Below, piece by piece: positions 1 through 8,488 of a stretch of DNA of 64,000 nt (within the stretch, counting starts at the first letter, position 1; every line of letters begins with the position of its first letter). Made by a program: the position numbers and the translations under genes. Origin of the DNA: Chryseobacterium sp. VAUSW3 (GTDB lineage: Bacteria; Bacteroidota; Bacteroidia; Flavobacteriales; Weeksellaceae); assembly GCF_002205795.1 (NCBI RefSeq), contig NZ_NIUY01000003.1, positions 62,001 to 126,000 of the forward strand. Direction: 5' to 3'. Under the pieces are notes generated by a model. That model was not told the origin of the DNA, did no database searches, and saw only the letters and a list, made by a program, of their open reading frames with translations.

Positions 1-625
1 TACCATGGTTGCTAACCATAGAGAAGTTTATAAAAAACAATCTGGTGGTAGAGGTAAATTTGCAGATATTGTATTTGAAATTGGTCCTGCAGAAGATAAC
101 AAAGCTGGTCTTGAATTCGTAAATGAAATCAAAGGGGGTAACATTCCAAAAGAATTCGTACCTGCAGTAGAAAAAGGTTTCAAAGAAGCGATGAAAAACG
201 GTCCACTTGCTGGATTCGAAATCGATGGTATCAAAGTAGTATTGAAAGACGGGTCTTTCCACCCAGTGGATTCTGACCAACTTTCCTTCGAACTTGCTGC
301 TAAGATGGGCTTCAAAGAAGCTGGTAAGAAAGCTAAGCCTGTGATCATGGAACCAATTATGAAACTGGAGGTTGTAACTCCGGAAGAATATATGGGAGAC
401 ATCGTAGGAGATTTGAACAGAAGAAGAGGTACTGTAAACGGTATGGACGACAGAAATAACGCGAAAGTAATTAAAGCATTCGTTCCACTTTCTGAAATGT
501 TCGGATACGTAACCTCACTTAGAACCCTATCTTCAGGTAGAGCAACTTCTTCTATGGAATTTGAAAAATACGAAGCAGCACCTACAAACGTTGCCGAAGA
601 CGTAATCGCTAAAGCAAGAGGTTAA
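1..625 (+). CDS. fusA: Elongation factor G, C-terminal part (runs off the left edge)
   Basis: GTPase that drives ribosome translocation; only the last ~207 residues are present and the frame is open to the left edge, so this is a partial gene rather than a short one. What remains is domain IV (it begins with the [15 protein letters not shown] stretch, the classic start of this domain) and domain V with [18 protein letters not shown] and the [10 protein letters not shown] loop. The [20 protein letters not shown] end is typical of EF-G. rpsJ follows after 19 bases, the usual str-operon order (rpsL and rpsG would be expected to the left, outside the window). The internal ATG at position 5 is not a real start. 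Confidence 0.97.
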   Translation, partial: TMVANHREVYKKQSGGRGKFADIVFEIGPAEDNKAGLEFVNEIKGGNIPKEFVPAVEKGFKEAMKNGPLAGFEIDGIKVVLKDGSFHPVDSDQLSFELAAKMGFKEAGKKAKPVIMEPIMKLEVVTPEEYMGDIVGDLNRRRGTVNGMDDRNNAKVIKAFVPLSEMFGYVTSLRTLSSGRATSSMEFEKYEAAPTNVAEDVIAKARG

Positions 626-644
626 TATTAAAATTTAGATTAAA

Positions 645-950
645 ATGTCACAAAGAATCAGAATAAAATTAAAATCTTACGATTACAATTTGGTAGACAA
701 ATCTGCTGAGAAAATCGTGAGAACGGTAAAAGCGACTGGTGCTGTTGTAAACGGACCAATTCCATTGCCAACTAACAAGAGAATCTTCACCGTGTTGAGA
801 TCTCCGCACGTAAACAAGAAGGCAAGAGAGCAGTTCCAGCTTTCAGCTCACAAGAGATTGATGGACATCTATTCTTCTTCTTCTAAAACTGTAGATGCCC
901 TAATGAAATTAGAGCTTCCTTCAGGAGTTGACGTAGAAATTAAAGTGTGA
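645..950 (+). CDS. rpsJ: 30S ribosomal protein S10 (uS10)
   Basis: Head protein of the small subunit, also the NusE partner in antitermination. The 101-residue length and the sequence [40 protein letters not shown] and the ending [11 protein letters not shown] are diagnostic. It follows fusA by 19 bases. Unlike the common flavobacterial order rpsJ-rplC, here rpsJ is the last gene of its transcript: a strong hairpin-plus-T terminator lies 66 bases after the stop and rplC is 1.47 kb away with its own promoter. Confidence 0.98.
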   Translation: MSQRIRIKLKSYDYNLVDKSAEKIVRTVKATGAVVNGPIPLPTNKRIFTVLRSPHVNKKAREQFQLSAHKRLMDIYSSSSKTVDALMKLELPSGVDVEIKV

Positions 951-956
951 TTTTGG

Positions 957-1012
957 CGGCTTGCTTTTAGCCAAGCGCTATTAGCCTTCAGCCAGAAGCT
1001 ACTATGCTATGA
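957..1012 (+). repeat. Low-complexity 'TTAGCC/TTCAGCC' word tract after rpsJ
   Basis: Between the rpsJ stop and its terminator the sequence repeats short words around TTTTAGCC, TATTAGCC and TTCAGCC, then GAAGCTA and ATGCTATGATAG. It is not coding. It resembles the other word-like tracts in gaps of the ribosomal-protein genes in this window (6281, 8784, 10971, 48491). Confidence 0.45.
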
Positions 1013-1015
1013 TAG

Positions 1016-1050
1016 AAATTCCCTTTTCGCAAGAAAAGGGAATTTTTTTA
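1016..1050 (+). terminator. Rho-independent terminator of the str operon (after rpsJ)
   Basis: Perfect 12-bp stem AAATTCCCTTTT (1016-1027) / AAAAGGGAATTT (1034-1045) with loop CGCAAG, followed by a T-run. Confidence 0.9.
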
Positions 1051-1075
1051 TAGATTTACATCACAAATATAATGA

Positions 1076-1903
1076 ATGAAGAATCTGTACGCTGCCTTTA
1101 TGCTCATTTCTGTTGGTTTCTATGCCCAAACCCACCGCTTTATTTACGATTATCAATATAAATTAAGTGCTGAAGATACGCTGACAAAAAAAGCCTACTT
1201 TCATCTGGATGTAAACTCCGATAAATCCTATTTCTACGAACGTAAGTATTTTATTGCAGATTCGCTTCAAAAAGCCAATCAACCTTTTGGGTTCGAAGGA
1301 AAGATGACGGACCTTTTGTCCAGGGACAGAAAAGGTGGCAAAGTTTCTACCATCACATTTAAAGGATTTGACAGTTTTTTAATGAAAGACCAACCGTCTC
1401 AGAACTGGAAAATACATCAGGAAACCAAAAGGTTAGGCAACCTGAAACTACAGAAGGCAACAACGACGTGGAGCGGCAGAAATTGGGAAGCTTGGTTTGC
1501 TGCTGAAATTCCCTTGCAGGAAGGTCCTCACAAATTCTCCGGACTTCCGGGATTGATCGCTGAATTGAGCGATGACGGCAATAATTTCAGCTTTAAACTC
1601 ATCCGTTCTCAATTGATAAAAGAAACGTCCGTCGTCGACCTGTGGTATAACAATCAGTTCATAAAACCGGTTGAAATTTCTTACGCACAATATGAGAAGA
1701 TGCTCCTTCAGCATTATAAATCACCCTTGCAAACCCTCATTACGCGGGAAATTGATTATAAAAAAAGTCCGCTGATCACCGAAGACGGAACAAAGATCGA
1801 CAATGAGCAAAAATTCCGCGCCTACGAAACCGCAGAGCGATATCGAATCAGAAAATATAATAACCCTTTGGAATTAAGTCTTAAAATTAGTTATCCTGAT
1901 TAG
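1076..1903 (+). CDS. GLPGLI family protein, secreted
   Basis: 275-residue protein with an N-terminal signal peptide (MKNLYAAFMLISVGFYAQ) and the family signature FSGLPGLIAELSD at about residues 152-164. GLPGLI proteins are confined mainly to Bacteroidota and are often multi-copy; their molecular function is unknown. The start at 1076 gives the signal peptide directly; an ATG at 1072 is out of frame. The gene sits alone between the terminator after rpsJ and the promoter of rplC, so it interrupts the usual rpsJ-rplC junction. No promoter matching TAnnTTTG is seen in the short space upstream, so how it is transcribed is unclear. Confidence 0.85.
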   Translation: MKNLYAAFMLISVGFYAQTHRFIYDYQYKLSAEDTLTKKAYFHLDVNSDKSYFYERKYFIADSLQKANQPFGFEGKMTDLLSRDRKGGKVSTITFKGFDSFLMKDQPSQNWKIHQETKRLGNLKLQKATTTWSGRNWEAWFAAEIPLQEGPHKFSGLPGLIAELSDDGNNFSFKLIRSQLIKETSVVDLWYNNQFIKPVEISYAQYEKMLLQHYKSPLQTLITREIDYKKSPLITEDGTKIDNEQKFRAYETAERYRIRKYNNPLELSLKISYPD

Positions 1904-2297
1904 TAATTAAATATTTAACGTCCGTGTCGAACAAAGAGGGAATCTTTTGTAATGTTCTCTTTCTGAATAACTTCCATAGAAATTTAGCATAGTATTTCTT
2001 TTTTTATCATCGAAATAAAAATCAATTAAAATGGATAACGAACAAAACAAAAATTTCTTTGACCGTTTTTCCGAATGGGCAACAGCTGCAGCTGGAACTC
2101 TGCGTTTTTGATTGCATTGATTTTAAATTATATATGGGCAGGAACTGGGCTCGAATAAATAAACGCTTCCGGACCTAGAAAAAGACATTTTCCACCCAAT
2201 TTAAGCGAAATCCTTTTGCTTTCATAATCAATGACTTCAGAACTTCAGCAGGCGCTGAAATTTTTTGCATTTTTCGCAAAATATTTTTAACTCACTG
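1904..2297. other. Intergenic stretch holding a decayed gene
   Basis: Between the GLPGLI gene and the rplC promoter. It contains the frameshifted remnant at 2031-2158; the rest is AT-rich with no ORF, RNA gene or clear hairpin-plus-T terminator that I can support. Confidence 0.6.
2031..2158 (+). pseudogene. Frameshifted, truncated remnant of a low-affinity iron permease-like membrane protein
   Basis: From ATG 2031 the frame reads MDNEQNKNFFDRFSEWATAAAG and then hits a stop at 2109. Shifting by one base at about 2095 continues as NSAFLIALILNYIWAGTG before a stop at 2156. The joined text, an FFxRFSxWAT start followed by a hydrophobic segment ending in IWAGTG, resembles the start of PF04120 (low affinity iron permease) proteins. 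The rest of the family length (over 100 residues) is absent. A one-base loss in a GG(N) codon is the simplest explanation. The family assignment is from memory of the pattern and is moderate. Confidence 0.6.
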
Positions 2298-2328
2298 TTT
2301 GTCAATTCAAAAAAACTTCATACATTTG
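2298..2328 (+). promoter_or_regulatory. Promoter of the S10-spc-alpha ribosomal operon (rplC)
   Basis: Bacteroidota housekeeping promoter: -33 TTTG (2298-2301), 19-bp spacer, -7 TACATTTG (2321-2328), an exact TAnnTTTG match. Transcription should begin near 2334, leaving a leader of about 90 nt. Confidence 0.85.
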
Positions 2329-2381
2329 CACACTCAATTTAGGGAAGAAGTATGCCTATTTCAGAAATAGAAATCACCTAA
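2325..2381 (+). promoter_or_regulatory. Leader element with upstream mini-ORF, shared with the rplM operon
   Basis: TTTGCACACTCAATTTAGGG (2325-2344) is followed by AA, then after a 6-nt gap from AGGGA an ATG at 2352 opens a nine-codon ORF, MPISEIEIT, ending at 2381. The rplM leader on the other strand (49478-49438) has the same TTTGCACAC, ATTTAGGGAA and mini-ORF arrangement. AGGGA could act as a ribosome binding site for the mini-ORF. Regulatory function is inferred. Confidence 0.5.
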
Positions 2382-2422
2382 ACCTCGATTGACAAACGTG
2401 AACTTAATATAATATATAAATA

Positions 2423-3049
2423 ATGTCAGGTATTATTGGTAAAAAAATCGGGATGACTTCCTTGTTTGACGAAAATGGCAAAAACATGCCATGTACAGTT
2501 ATTCAAGCTGGTCCTTGCTCGGTTTTACAGGTCAGAACCGTAGAAAAAGATGGGTACAAAGCTGCTCAACTTGGTTTCGATGACAAGAGTGAAAAGAACG
2601 TTGGTAAAGCGTTAGCCGGCCACTTCAAGAAGGCTGGTTCTGCTCCAAAAGCTAAATTGGTGGAATTCTATAATGAATTCGTAGACAAATTAAGCGTTGG
2701 AGATGAAGTGAAAGTTGATTTGTTCGCAGAAGGCGAATTTGTTGACGTTACAGGAACTTCAAAAGGTAAAGGTTTCCAAGGGGTTGTTAAAAGACACAAC
2801 TTCGGTGGGGTAATGCAAGCGACTCACGGACAGCACAACAGATTAAGAGCTCCTGGTTCTATCGGTGCAGGATCCGACCCGTCAAGAGTATTCAAAGGAA
2901 TGCGTATGGCAGGTAGAATGGGAGGTAAGCAAGTTACTGTACAAAACCTTCAAGTGTTAAGAGTAGATGAAGAACAAAATCTTTTAGTAGTAAAAGGTGC
3001 TGTTCCGGGAGCAAAAAATTCTTATGTAATTATCAGAAAATGGAACTAG
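2423..3049 (+). CDS. rplC: 50S ribosomal protein L3 (uL3)
   Basis: Early-assembly large-subunit protein reaching toward the peptidyl-transferase centre. The sequence shows the L3 start [15 protein letters not shown] and the central loop [20 protein letters not shown], followed by the Gln-containing [20 protein letters not shown] region that is normally N5-methylated at its glutamine. At 208 residues it is full length. First gene of the S10-spc-alpha operon here, about 95 bases after the promoter -7 element. Its last 10 bases overlap the start of rplD. Confidence 0.98.
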   Translation: MSGIIGKKIGMTSLFDENGKNMPCTVIQAGPCSVLQVRTVEKDGYKAAQLGFDDKSEKNVGKALAGHFKKAGSAPKAKLVEFYNEFVDKLSVGDEVKVDLFAEGEFVDVTGTSKGKGFQGVVKRHNFGGVMQATHGQHNRLRAPGSIGAGSDPSRVFKGMRMAGRMGGKQVTVQNLQVLRVDEEQNLLVVKGAVPGAKNSYVIIRKWN

Positions 3050-3669
3050 TAGTATTCAATACATCAGGAAAAGAAACCGGAAGAACAGTTCAGTTAGACG
3101 AGGCAATCTTCGGAATTGAGCCAAATCAGCACGCGGTTTACTTAGAAGTGAAACAATACCTTGCTGCACAAAGACAAGGGACACATAAATCAAAAGAAAG
3201 AAGCGAAATTACAGCTTCTACTAAAAAGCTTAAAAAGCAAAAAGGATCTGGATCTGCAAGATACGGGGATATCAAATCTCCTACATTCAGAGGTGGAGGT
3301 AGAGTTTTCGGTCCAAAACCAAGAGACTACAGATTCAAATTGAACAAAGCTTTGAAAAGATTAGCGAAAAAATCTGTGCTTTCTCAGAAAATGAGAGACA
3401 ATTCTATTAAAGTTTTAGAAGCTTTCAACTTTGAAGCTCCAAAAACTAAAGAATTTATCACACTGAACAATGCATTAGGATTTGAAGGTAAAAAATCTCT
3501 TTACATTTTACCGGAAGCTAACAAAAATGTATATCTGTCATCAAGAAACTTACCTAAAACTAAAGTATTGACTTATAACGAGATCAGTTCTTATGATTTA
3601 GTAAATGCTGGAGAGATTGTATTTTTAGAAGGTGCTATCGAGAAATTTCAGGAAAACTTAAGAAAATAA
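3040..3669 (+). CDS. rplD: 50S ribosomal protein L4 (uL4)
   Basis: Large-subunit protein lining the exit tunnel; in some bacteria it also represses the S10 operon. The 209-residue product has the tunnel-loop region with [20 protein letters not shown] and [19 protein letters not shown], followed by the conserved C-terminal alpha/beta domain. The start overlaps rplC by 10 bases (ATG at 3040 inside the rplC end), which suggests translational coupling. rplW follows after 3 bases. Confidence 0.98.
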   Translation: MELVVFNTSGKETGRTVQLDEAIFGIEPNQHAVYLEVKQYLAAQRQGTHKSKERSEITASTKKLKKQKGSGSARYGDIKSPTFRGGGRVFGPKPRDYRFKLNKALKRLAKKSVLSQKMRDNSIKVLEAFNFEAPKTKEFITLNNALGFEGKKSLYILPEANKNVYLSSRNLPKTKVLTYNEISSYDLVNAGEIVFLEGAIEKFQENLRK

Positions 3670-3672
3670 ATC

Positions 3673-3963
3673 ATGTCTATTATTATTAAACCAATCATTT
3701 CAGAAAAAGCAAACTATCTTACCGATTTGAGAGGAGCTTATTCTTTTTTTGTGAATACAAAAGCGAATAAAATCCAGATCAAAAAAGCTGTAGAAGATGC
3801 TTATGGTGTAAAAGTAGCAGACGTAAGAACAATGATTTACGCTCCTAAAGTTTCATCGAAATACACCAAAAAAGGATTACAGGTTGGGAAAACCAACAAA
3901 ATGAAGAAAGCAGTTGTTTCCCTTGCAGAAGGTGAAGTAATTGATATTTTTGCAACGAATTAA
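3673..3963 (+). CDS. rplW: 50S ribosomal protein L23 (uL23)
   Basis: Tunnel-exit protein that docks trigger factor and SRP. 96 residues, with the typical start IIIKPIISEKANYLTD, the KIQIKKAVEDAYGVKVADVRT helix, and the basic segment that follows. Spaced 3 bases after rplD and 19 bases before rplB, so it is clearly co-transcribed. Nothing unusual is seen. Confidence 0.97.
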   Translation: MSIIIKPIISEKANYLTDLRGAYSFFVNTKANKIQIKKAVEDAYGVKVADVRTMIYAPKVSSKYTKKGLQVGKTNKMKKAVVSLAEGEVIDIFATN

Positions 3964-3982
3964 TTAATTATAAACAATAGTA

Positions 3983-4804
3983 ATGTCTGTTAGAAAATTA
4001 AAACCTATCACCCCGGGACAGAGATTCAGAGTTGTAAACAACTTTGAGGAAATTACTACCAATAAACCAGAGAAGTCTCTAACCGTTGGTATTAAAAAGT
4101 CAGGTGGTCGTAACAATACTGGTAAAATGACCATGCGTTACACCGGAGGTGGACACAAACAAAAGTACAGAATTATCGACTTCAAAAGAAACAAGTTTGA
4201 TGTTGAAGGAACGGTAAAAACTGTAGAGTACGATCCGAACAGAACGGCTTTCATCGCGCTAGTTGAGTACGCAGACGGAGAGAAGAGATACATCATCGCT
4301 CCAAACGGTATCAAAGTAGACCAGAAAGTAATGGCTGCGGAGGCTGCAGAACCTAACGTAGGTAATGCAATGAAGTTGAAGAATATTCCTTTAGGTACTG
4401 TGGTATCTTGTATCGAACTAAAACCTGGTCAAGGTGCGGTAATGGCAAGAAGTGCAGGATCTTCAGCGCAATTAACTTCAAGAGACGGTAAATATGCAAT
4501 CGTAAAATTACCTTCAGGAGAATCCAGAATGGTTCTTACTGAGTGTATGGCTATGATCGGATCTGTTTCTAATGGCGACCACCAACTTACCGTATCTGGT
4601 AAAGCAGGTAGAAGCAGATGGTTGGGACGAAGACCTAGAACAAGACCAGTAGTAATGAACCCAGTTGATCACCCAATGGGAGGTGGTGAAGGACGTTCTT
4701 CAGGAGGTCACCCAAGATCTAGAAACGGTAAACCGGCTAAAGGTTACAAAACTAGAAAGAAAAACAAAGCGTCTAACCGATTTATCGTATCTAAAAGAAA
4801 ATAA
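3983..4804 (+). CDS. rplB: 50S ribosomal protein L2 (uL2)
   Basis: Core large-subunit protein needed for subunit association and peptidyl transfer. 273 residues, full length, with the [20 protein letters not shown] motif, the RNA-binding domain, and the catalytic-region C-terminus [20 protein letters not shown] containing the conserved histidine. The Lys/Arg-rich tail ends in RFIVSKRK. rpsS follows after 2 bases. Confidence 0.98.
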   Translation: MSVRKLKPITPGQRFRVVNNFEEITTNKPEKSLTVGIKKSGGRNNTGKMTMRYTGGGHKQKYRIIDFKRNKFDVEGTVKTVEYDPNRTAFIALVEYADGEKRYIIAPNGIKVDQKVMAAEAAEPNVGNAMKLKNIPLGTVVSCIELKPGQGAVMARSAGSSAQLTSRDGKYAIVKLPSGESRMVLTECMAMIGSVSNGDHQLTVSGKAGRSRWLGRRPRTRPVVMNPVDHPMGGGEGRSSGGHPRSRNGKPAKGYKTRKKNKASNRFIVSKRK

Positions 4805-4806
4805 TT

Positions 4807-5085
4807 ATGGCAAGATCACTTAAGAAAGGACCTTTCATTCATCATACTTTAGATAAGAAGGTTCAGGCAAACATAGAGTCTAATAAAAAGACAGTAATTA
4901 AAACTTGGTCTCGAGCGTCAATGATCTCTCCGGACTTCGTAGGACAAACCATCGCAGTACACAACGGGAAATCTTTTATCCCAGTTTATGTAACCGAAAA
5001 CATGGTTGGTCACAAGTTAGGCGAATTTTCTCCGACAAGATCTTTCAGAGGTCACGGTGGTAACAAAAATAAAGGAGGTAGATAA
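4807..5085 (+). CDS. rpsS: 30S ribosomal protein S19 (uS19)
   Basis: Small-subunit head protein that contacts A-site tRNA and S13. 92 residues, starting [19 protein letters not shown] and containing [39 protein letters not shown] and [11 protein letters not shown]. The final codons for KGGR contain AAAGGAGGT (5071-5079), a near-perfect Shine-Dalgarno for rplV 8 bases downstream; such strong sites are unusual in this phylum. Confidence 0.98.
   Translation: MARSLKKGPFIHHTLDKKVQANIESNKKTVIKTWSRASMISPDFVGQTIAVHNGKSFIPVYVTENMVGHKLGEFSPTRSFRGHGGNKNKGGR
5071..5079 (+). promoter_or_regulatory. Canonical Shine-Dalgarno ahead of rplV, inside rpsS codons
   Basis: AAAGGAGGT ends 8 bases before the rplV ATG (5088). 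Flavobacteriia mostly lack such sites because the anti-SD is occluded, so this may be a by-product of the conserved KGGR codons or a real site. Confidence 0.5.
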
Positions 5086-5087
5086 TC

Positions 5088-5489
5088 ATGGGATCAAGAA
5101 AAAGAGAAAGTGCATTAGCACGTAAAATAGCAAACCAAGATGTAGCAAAAGCGTTACATAATGATTGCCCATCTTCTCCAAGAAAGATGAGATTAGTTGC
5201 TGATATCATCAGAGGAGTAGAAGTAGATAAAGCTTTAGCTATCCTTAAGTTTTCTAAAAAAGAAGCTTCCAACAAATTGGAGAAAGTTCTTCTTTCTGCA
5301 ATGGCAAACTGGCAAGCTAAAAATGAAGGAGCGGATATCGAAGAAGCAAACTTAATCGTAAAAGAAATTATGGTTGATAGTGCTAGACAATTGAAGAGAC
5401 TGAGACCTGCACCACAAGGTAGAGGACACAGAATCAGAAAAAGATCGAACCACATTACACTAATTTTAGGTACTAAAGACAATAAATAA
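5088..5489 (+). CDS. rplV: 50S ribosomal protein L22 (uL22)
   Basis: Exit-tunnel protein with a long beta-hairpin. 133 residues; the core is seen in [20 protein letters not shown], with a hairpin in [20 protein letters not shown] and the ending [14 protein letters not shown]. The N-terminal ~20 residues ([17 protein letters not shown]) are a short extension relative to E. coli. It starts 2 bases after rpsS and is preceded by an AAAGGAGGT sequence; rpsC follows after 7 bases. Confidence 0.97.
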   Translation: MGSRKRESALARKIANQDVAKALHNDCPSSPRKMRLVADIIRGVEVDKALAILKFSKKEASNKLEKVLLSAMANWQAKNEGADIEEANLIVKEIMVDSARQLKRLRPAPQGRGHRIRKRSNHITLILGTKDNK

Positions 5490-5496
5490 TCAAGGT

Positions 5497-6231
5497 ATGG
5501 GACAGAAGACAAATCCAATTGGTAACAGATTAGGTATCATCAGAGGATGGGATTCGAACTGGTTTGGTGGTAAAAACTATGGCGACAGAATCGCTGAAGA
5601 TTACAAAATCAGAAGATACCTTGAAGCTAGATTATCTAAAGGTGGTATTTCAAAAATTTATATTGAAAGAACCCTAAAATTAGTAACAGTAACCATCACT
5701 ACCGCTAGACCGGGATTAATCATCGGTAAAGGAGGACAGGAAGTTGATAAATTAAAAGAAGAATTGAAAAAGATCACCGATAAGGATATCCAAATCAATA
5801 TCTTCGAAATCAAAAGACCTGAACTGGACGCTGTATTGGTTGCTGACAGCATCGCAAAACAAATCGAAAACCGTATTTCTTACAGAAGAGCCGTGAAAAT
5901 GGCAATTCAAAGCACCATGAGAATGGGAGCGGAAGGAATCAAAGTTCAGATTTCTGGAAGATTGAACGGAGCTGAGATGGCAAGAAGCGAATCTTTCAAA
6001 GAAGGAAGAATCCCATTGTCAACTTTCCGTGCAGATATCGATTATCATATCGGTGAAGCATTGACTCAGTACGGAAAACTAGGTGTGAAAGTTTGGATTA
6101 TGAAAGGAGAAGTTTACGGAAAAAGAGACTTATCCCCATTAGTAGGCCAACAAAAGAAAGCATCTGGAGGAAGAGGTGAGAGAAACGATAGAGGCGATAG
6201 AGGAGACAGAAGACCAAGAGAAAGAAAATAA
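5497..6231 (+). CDS. rpsC: 30S ribosomal protein S3 (uS3)
   Basis: mRNA-entry protein of the small-subunit head, with helicase-like activity together with S4 and S5. The sequence starts [20 protein letters not shown] and has a KH domain with [18 protein letters not shown] and the C-terminal domain [20 protein letters not shown]. At 244 residues it ends in a low-complexity Arg/Gly/Asp tail ([18 protein letters not shown]). An 81-base gap with an AT-rich heptad tract follows before rplP. Confidence 0.98.
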   Translation: MGQKTNPIGNRLGIIRGWDSNWFGGKNYGDRIAEDYKIRRYLEARLSKGGISKIYIERTLKLVTVTITTARPGLIIGKGGQEVDKLKEELKKITDKDIQINIFEIKRPELDAVLVADSIAKQIENRISYRRAVKMAIQSTMRMGAEGIKVQISGRLNGAEMARSESFKEGRIPLSTFRADIDYHIGEALTQYGKLGVKVWIMKGEVYGKRDLSPLVGQQKKASGGRGERNDRGDRGDRRPRERK

Positions 6232-6280
6232 TTAATAAAATTTTAGAGGACAGTTTTAAATGACCGTTACTTTTTTAAAA

Positions 6281-6305
6281 GCTAAAATCTAAAATCTAAA
6301 ATTTA
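6281..6305 (+). repeat. CTAAAAT heptad tract between rpsC and rplP
   Basis: GCTAAAATCTAAAATCTAAA is followed by ATTTA: the word CTAAAAT is repeated in tandem. Almost the same wording recurs before sdhA at 34072-34105. Confidence 0.6.
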
Positions 6306-6312
6306 AGAAATT

Positions 6313-6738
6313 ATGTTACAACCAAAAAGAACCAAATTCCGTAAAGTTCACAAGATGAAAATGAAGGGGATTGCCCAAAGAGGGAATCAACTTGCTTACG
6401 GAACTTTCGGTATCAAAGCAACTGAAGGAGCTTGGATCACTGCAAGACAAATTGAAGCAGCTCGTATCGCTGCTACAAGATATATGAAAAGAGAAGGTCA
6501 ACTATGGATCAAAATCTTCCCGGATAAACCTATCACCAAGAAGCCAGCCGAAGTACGTATGGGTAAAGGTAAAGGTGCCGTAGAATATTGGGTATCTGTA
6601 GTAAAACCAGGAAAAATTATGTTCGAAGTAGGTGGTGTTCCTTACGATGTAGCGAAAGAAGCACTAAGACTTGCCGCACAAAAATTACCGGTAGTTACCA
6701 AATTTGTAGTCGCTAACGATTTTGTTCAACCTCAATAA
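6313..6738 (+). CDS. rplP: 50S ribosomal protein L16 (uL16)
   Basis: Late-assembly protein near the A-site of the 50S. 141 residues beginning [19 protein letters not shown], with the [40 protein letters not shown] and [20 protein letters not shown] motifs. The arginine in the region corresponding to the hydroxylated E. coli Arg81 cannot be judged by eye. It is preceded by a low-complexity AT tract and followed by rpmC after 12 bases. Confidence 0.98.
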   Translation: MLQPKRTKFRKVHKMKMKGIAQRGNQLAYGTFGIKATEGAWITARQIEAARIAATRYMKREGQLWIKIFPDKPITKKPAEVRMGKGKGAVEYWVSVVKPGKIMFEVGGVPYDVAKEALRLAAQKLPVVTKFVVANDFVQPQ

Positions 6739-6750
6739 TCTTAAATTATT

Positions 6751-6939
6751 ATGAAAAAAGCTGACATCAAAAATCTAAGCGCAGGAGATATCCAGAACAA
6801 ATTAGCTGAAGCTAAAGCAGATTTCAACAAATTGAAATTGGCACACGCAATCAGCCCGATTGAAAATCCAATTCAAATCAAAGACCTGAGAAAAACTATC
6901 GCTCGTCTAGAAACTGAATTAACACTAAAACAACAATAA
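6751..6939 (+). CDS. rpmC: 50S ribosomal protein L29 (uL29)
   Basis: Small two-helix protein at the tunnel exit, beside L23. 62 residues, MKKADIKNLSAGDIQNKLAE then LKLAHAISPIENPIQIKDLR and KTIARLETELTLKQQ; the helix-turn-helix pattern and length are typical. Lies between rplP and rpsQ with gaps of 12 and 15 bases, as in other bacteria. Confidence 0.96.
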   Translation: MKKADIKNLSAGDIQNKLAEAKADFNKLKLAHAISPIENPIQIKDLRKTIARLETELTLKQQ

Positions 6940-6954
6940 GAATTTCATTTTATC

Positions 6955-7209
6955 ATGGATAGAAATTTAAGAAAAGAAAGAATCGGAATTGTTTCCAGCA
7001 ATAAAATGGAAAAAACCATTGTTGTAAGTGAAACTACCAGAGTAAAGCACCCGATGTACGGTAAATTCGTTCTAAAAACGAAAAAATATACCGCTCACGA
7101 CGAAAACAACGAGTGTACTGAAGGCGATACAGTATTAATTACTGAAACAAGACCTTTAAGTAAAAGTAAAAGATGGAGATTAGTACGAATCATTGAAAAA
7201 GCTAAGTAA
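6955..7209 (+). CDS. rpsQ: 30S ribosomal protein S17 (uS17)
   Basis: Early-assembly small-subunit protein binding 16S helix 11. 84 residues with [39 protein letters not shown] and [20 protein letters not shown], which is the diagnostic S17 pattern of an OB fold. Its stop codon TAA shares one base with the ATG of rplN (position 7209), so the two are translationally coupled. Confidence 0.97.
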   Translation: MDRNLRKERIGIVSSNKMEKTIVVSETTRVKHPMYGKFVLKTKKYTAHDENNECTEGDTVLITETRPLSKSKRWRLVRIIEKAK

Positions 7210-7577
7210 TGTTACAAACCGAATCAAGATTAAAAGTTGCTGATAACACAGGTGCAAAAGAAGTACTAGTGATCAGAGTTCTGGGAGGAACCAGAAGAAG
7301 ATATGCTTCAGTTGGTGATAAAATCGTAGTGACTATCAAAGATTCTACACCACAAGGAAACGCTAAAAAAGGAACCGTTTCTAAAGCAGTAGTTGTAAGA
7401 ACTAAAAAAGCAGTAAGAAGAAAAGATGGGTCATACATCAAATTCGACGATAACGCTTGTGTTCTTCTTAACGCAGCTGGAGAAATGAGAGGAACCCGTG
7501 TATTCGGACCCGTTGCTCGTGAACTAAGAGATAAAGAATATATGAAAGTCATTTCATTAGCTCCTGAAGTACTTTAA
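7209..7577 (+). CDS. rplN: 50S ribosomal protein L14 (uL14)
   Basis: Intersubunit-bridge protein that also binds the silencing factor RsfS in many bacteria. 122 residues, starting [20 protein letters not shown], with [20 protein letters not shown] and the ending [18 protein letters not shown]. One-base overlap with rpsQ, 18 bases before rplX. Standard length; nothing unusual. Confidence 0.98.
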   Translation: MLQTESRLKVADNTGAKEVLVIRVLGGTRRRYASVGDKIVVTIKDSTPQGNAKKGTVSKAVVVRTKKAVRRKDGSYIKFDDNACVLLNAAGEMRGTRVFGPVARELRDKEYMKVISLAPEVL

Positions 7578-7595
7578 TTTTAAAATTTACAGAAA

Positions 7596-7922
7596 ATGAC
7601 AAAGTTAAAAATCAAAAGAGGAGATAACGTAATCATCACTACCGGAAGAAAAGAAATCAAAGGTAAAAAAGGTGAAGTTATTGAAGTGATCAGAAAAGAA
7701 GGCAAAGACGCTAGAGTGATCGTTGCAGGTTTAAATATCGTTAAAAAACATACTAAACCTTCAGCAGCAAACCCACAAGGCGGAATTGTAGAAAAAGAAG
7801 CATCTATCCATATTTCAAACGTAGCACTTATCGACAAAAATGGTAAAGCTACCAAAACTGGAGTAAAAGTGGAAGGTGATAAGAAAGTAAGAGTTGCCAA
7901 AACAACCGGTGAAACCTTATAA
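7596..7922 (+). CDS. rplX: 50S ribosomal protein L24 (uL24)
   Basis: Assembly-initiator protein near the tunnel exit. 108 residues; it has the KOW motif ([20 protein letters not shown] then [20 protein letters not shown]) and the [20 protein letters not shown] stretch with the conserved HISNVALID. It lies between rplN and rplE with short gaps of 18 and 11 bases. Confidence 0.97.
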   Translation: MTKLKIKRGDNVIITTGRKEIKGKKGEVIEVIRKEGKDARVIVAGLNIVKKHTKPSAANPQGGIVEKEASIHISNVALIDKNGKATKTGVKVEGDKKVRVAKTTGETL

Positions 7923-7933
7923 TTAAAAAGACG

Positions 7934-8485
7934 ATGCAATATATAGCAAGACCAAAACAAAATTATAAAGAGAAAATTGTTCCTGCGATGATGGAAGAAT
8001 TTGGGTACAAATCTGTAATGCAGGTACCTAAATTAGAAAAAATCGTTATTTCGCAAGGTTTAGGAGCTGCTACAGCCGATAAAAAAATTGTGGATTATGC
8101 AGTTGAAGAACTTACCGCAATCACCGGCCAAAAAGCAGTTGGTACAATCTCTAAGAAAGATGAGGCAGCTTTCAAACTAAGAAAAGGAATGCCAGTAGGA
8201 GCAAGAGTAACTTTAAGAGCTAACCAAATGTATGAGTTCTTAGATCGTCTTACTTCTTCAGCTTTACCACGAATCAGAGATTTCTCTGGTATTAAAGCTG
8301 ATGGTTTTGATGGTAGAGGAAATTACAACTTGGGAATCACTGAACAAATCATTTTCCCTGAAATCGTAATTGACAAAGTAAAAAAAATCCAAGGGATGGA
8401 CATTACTTTCGTTACTACCGCGAAAACTGACAAAGAAGCAAAAGCATTATTAACTCACTTCGGTTTACCTTTCAAAAAGAACTAA
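7934..8485 (+). CDS. rplE: 50S ribosomal protein L5 (uL5)
   Basis: 5S rRNA-binding protein of the central protuberance. 183 residues. Motifs seen: [55 protein letters not shown] and [20 protein letters not shown], all matching the family. rpsN follows after 3 bases. Confidence 0.98.
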   Translation: MQYIARPKQNYKEKIVPAMMEEFGYKSVMQVPKLEKIVISQGLGAATADKKIVDYAVEELTAITGQKAVGTISKKDEAAFKLRKGMPVGARVTLRANQMYEFLDRLTSSALPRIRDFSGIKADGFDGRGNYNLGITEQIIFPEIVIDKVKKIQGMDITFVTTAKTDKEAKALLTHFGLPFKKN

Positions 8486-8488
8486 AAG

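Noticed and set aside
5045-5518. 157-codon open frame on the minus strand
   Set aside because: Antisense to rpsS/rplV, whose protein matches are clear; no family resemblance of its own.
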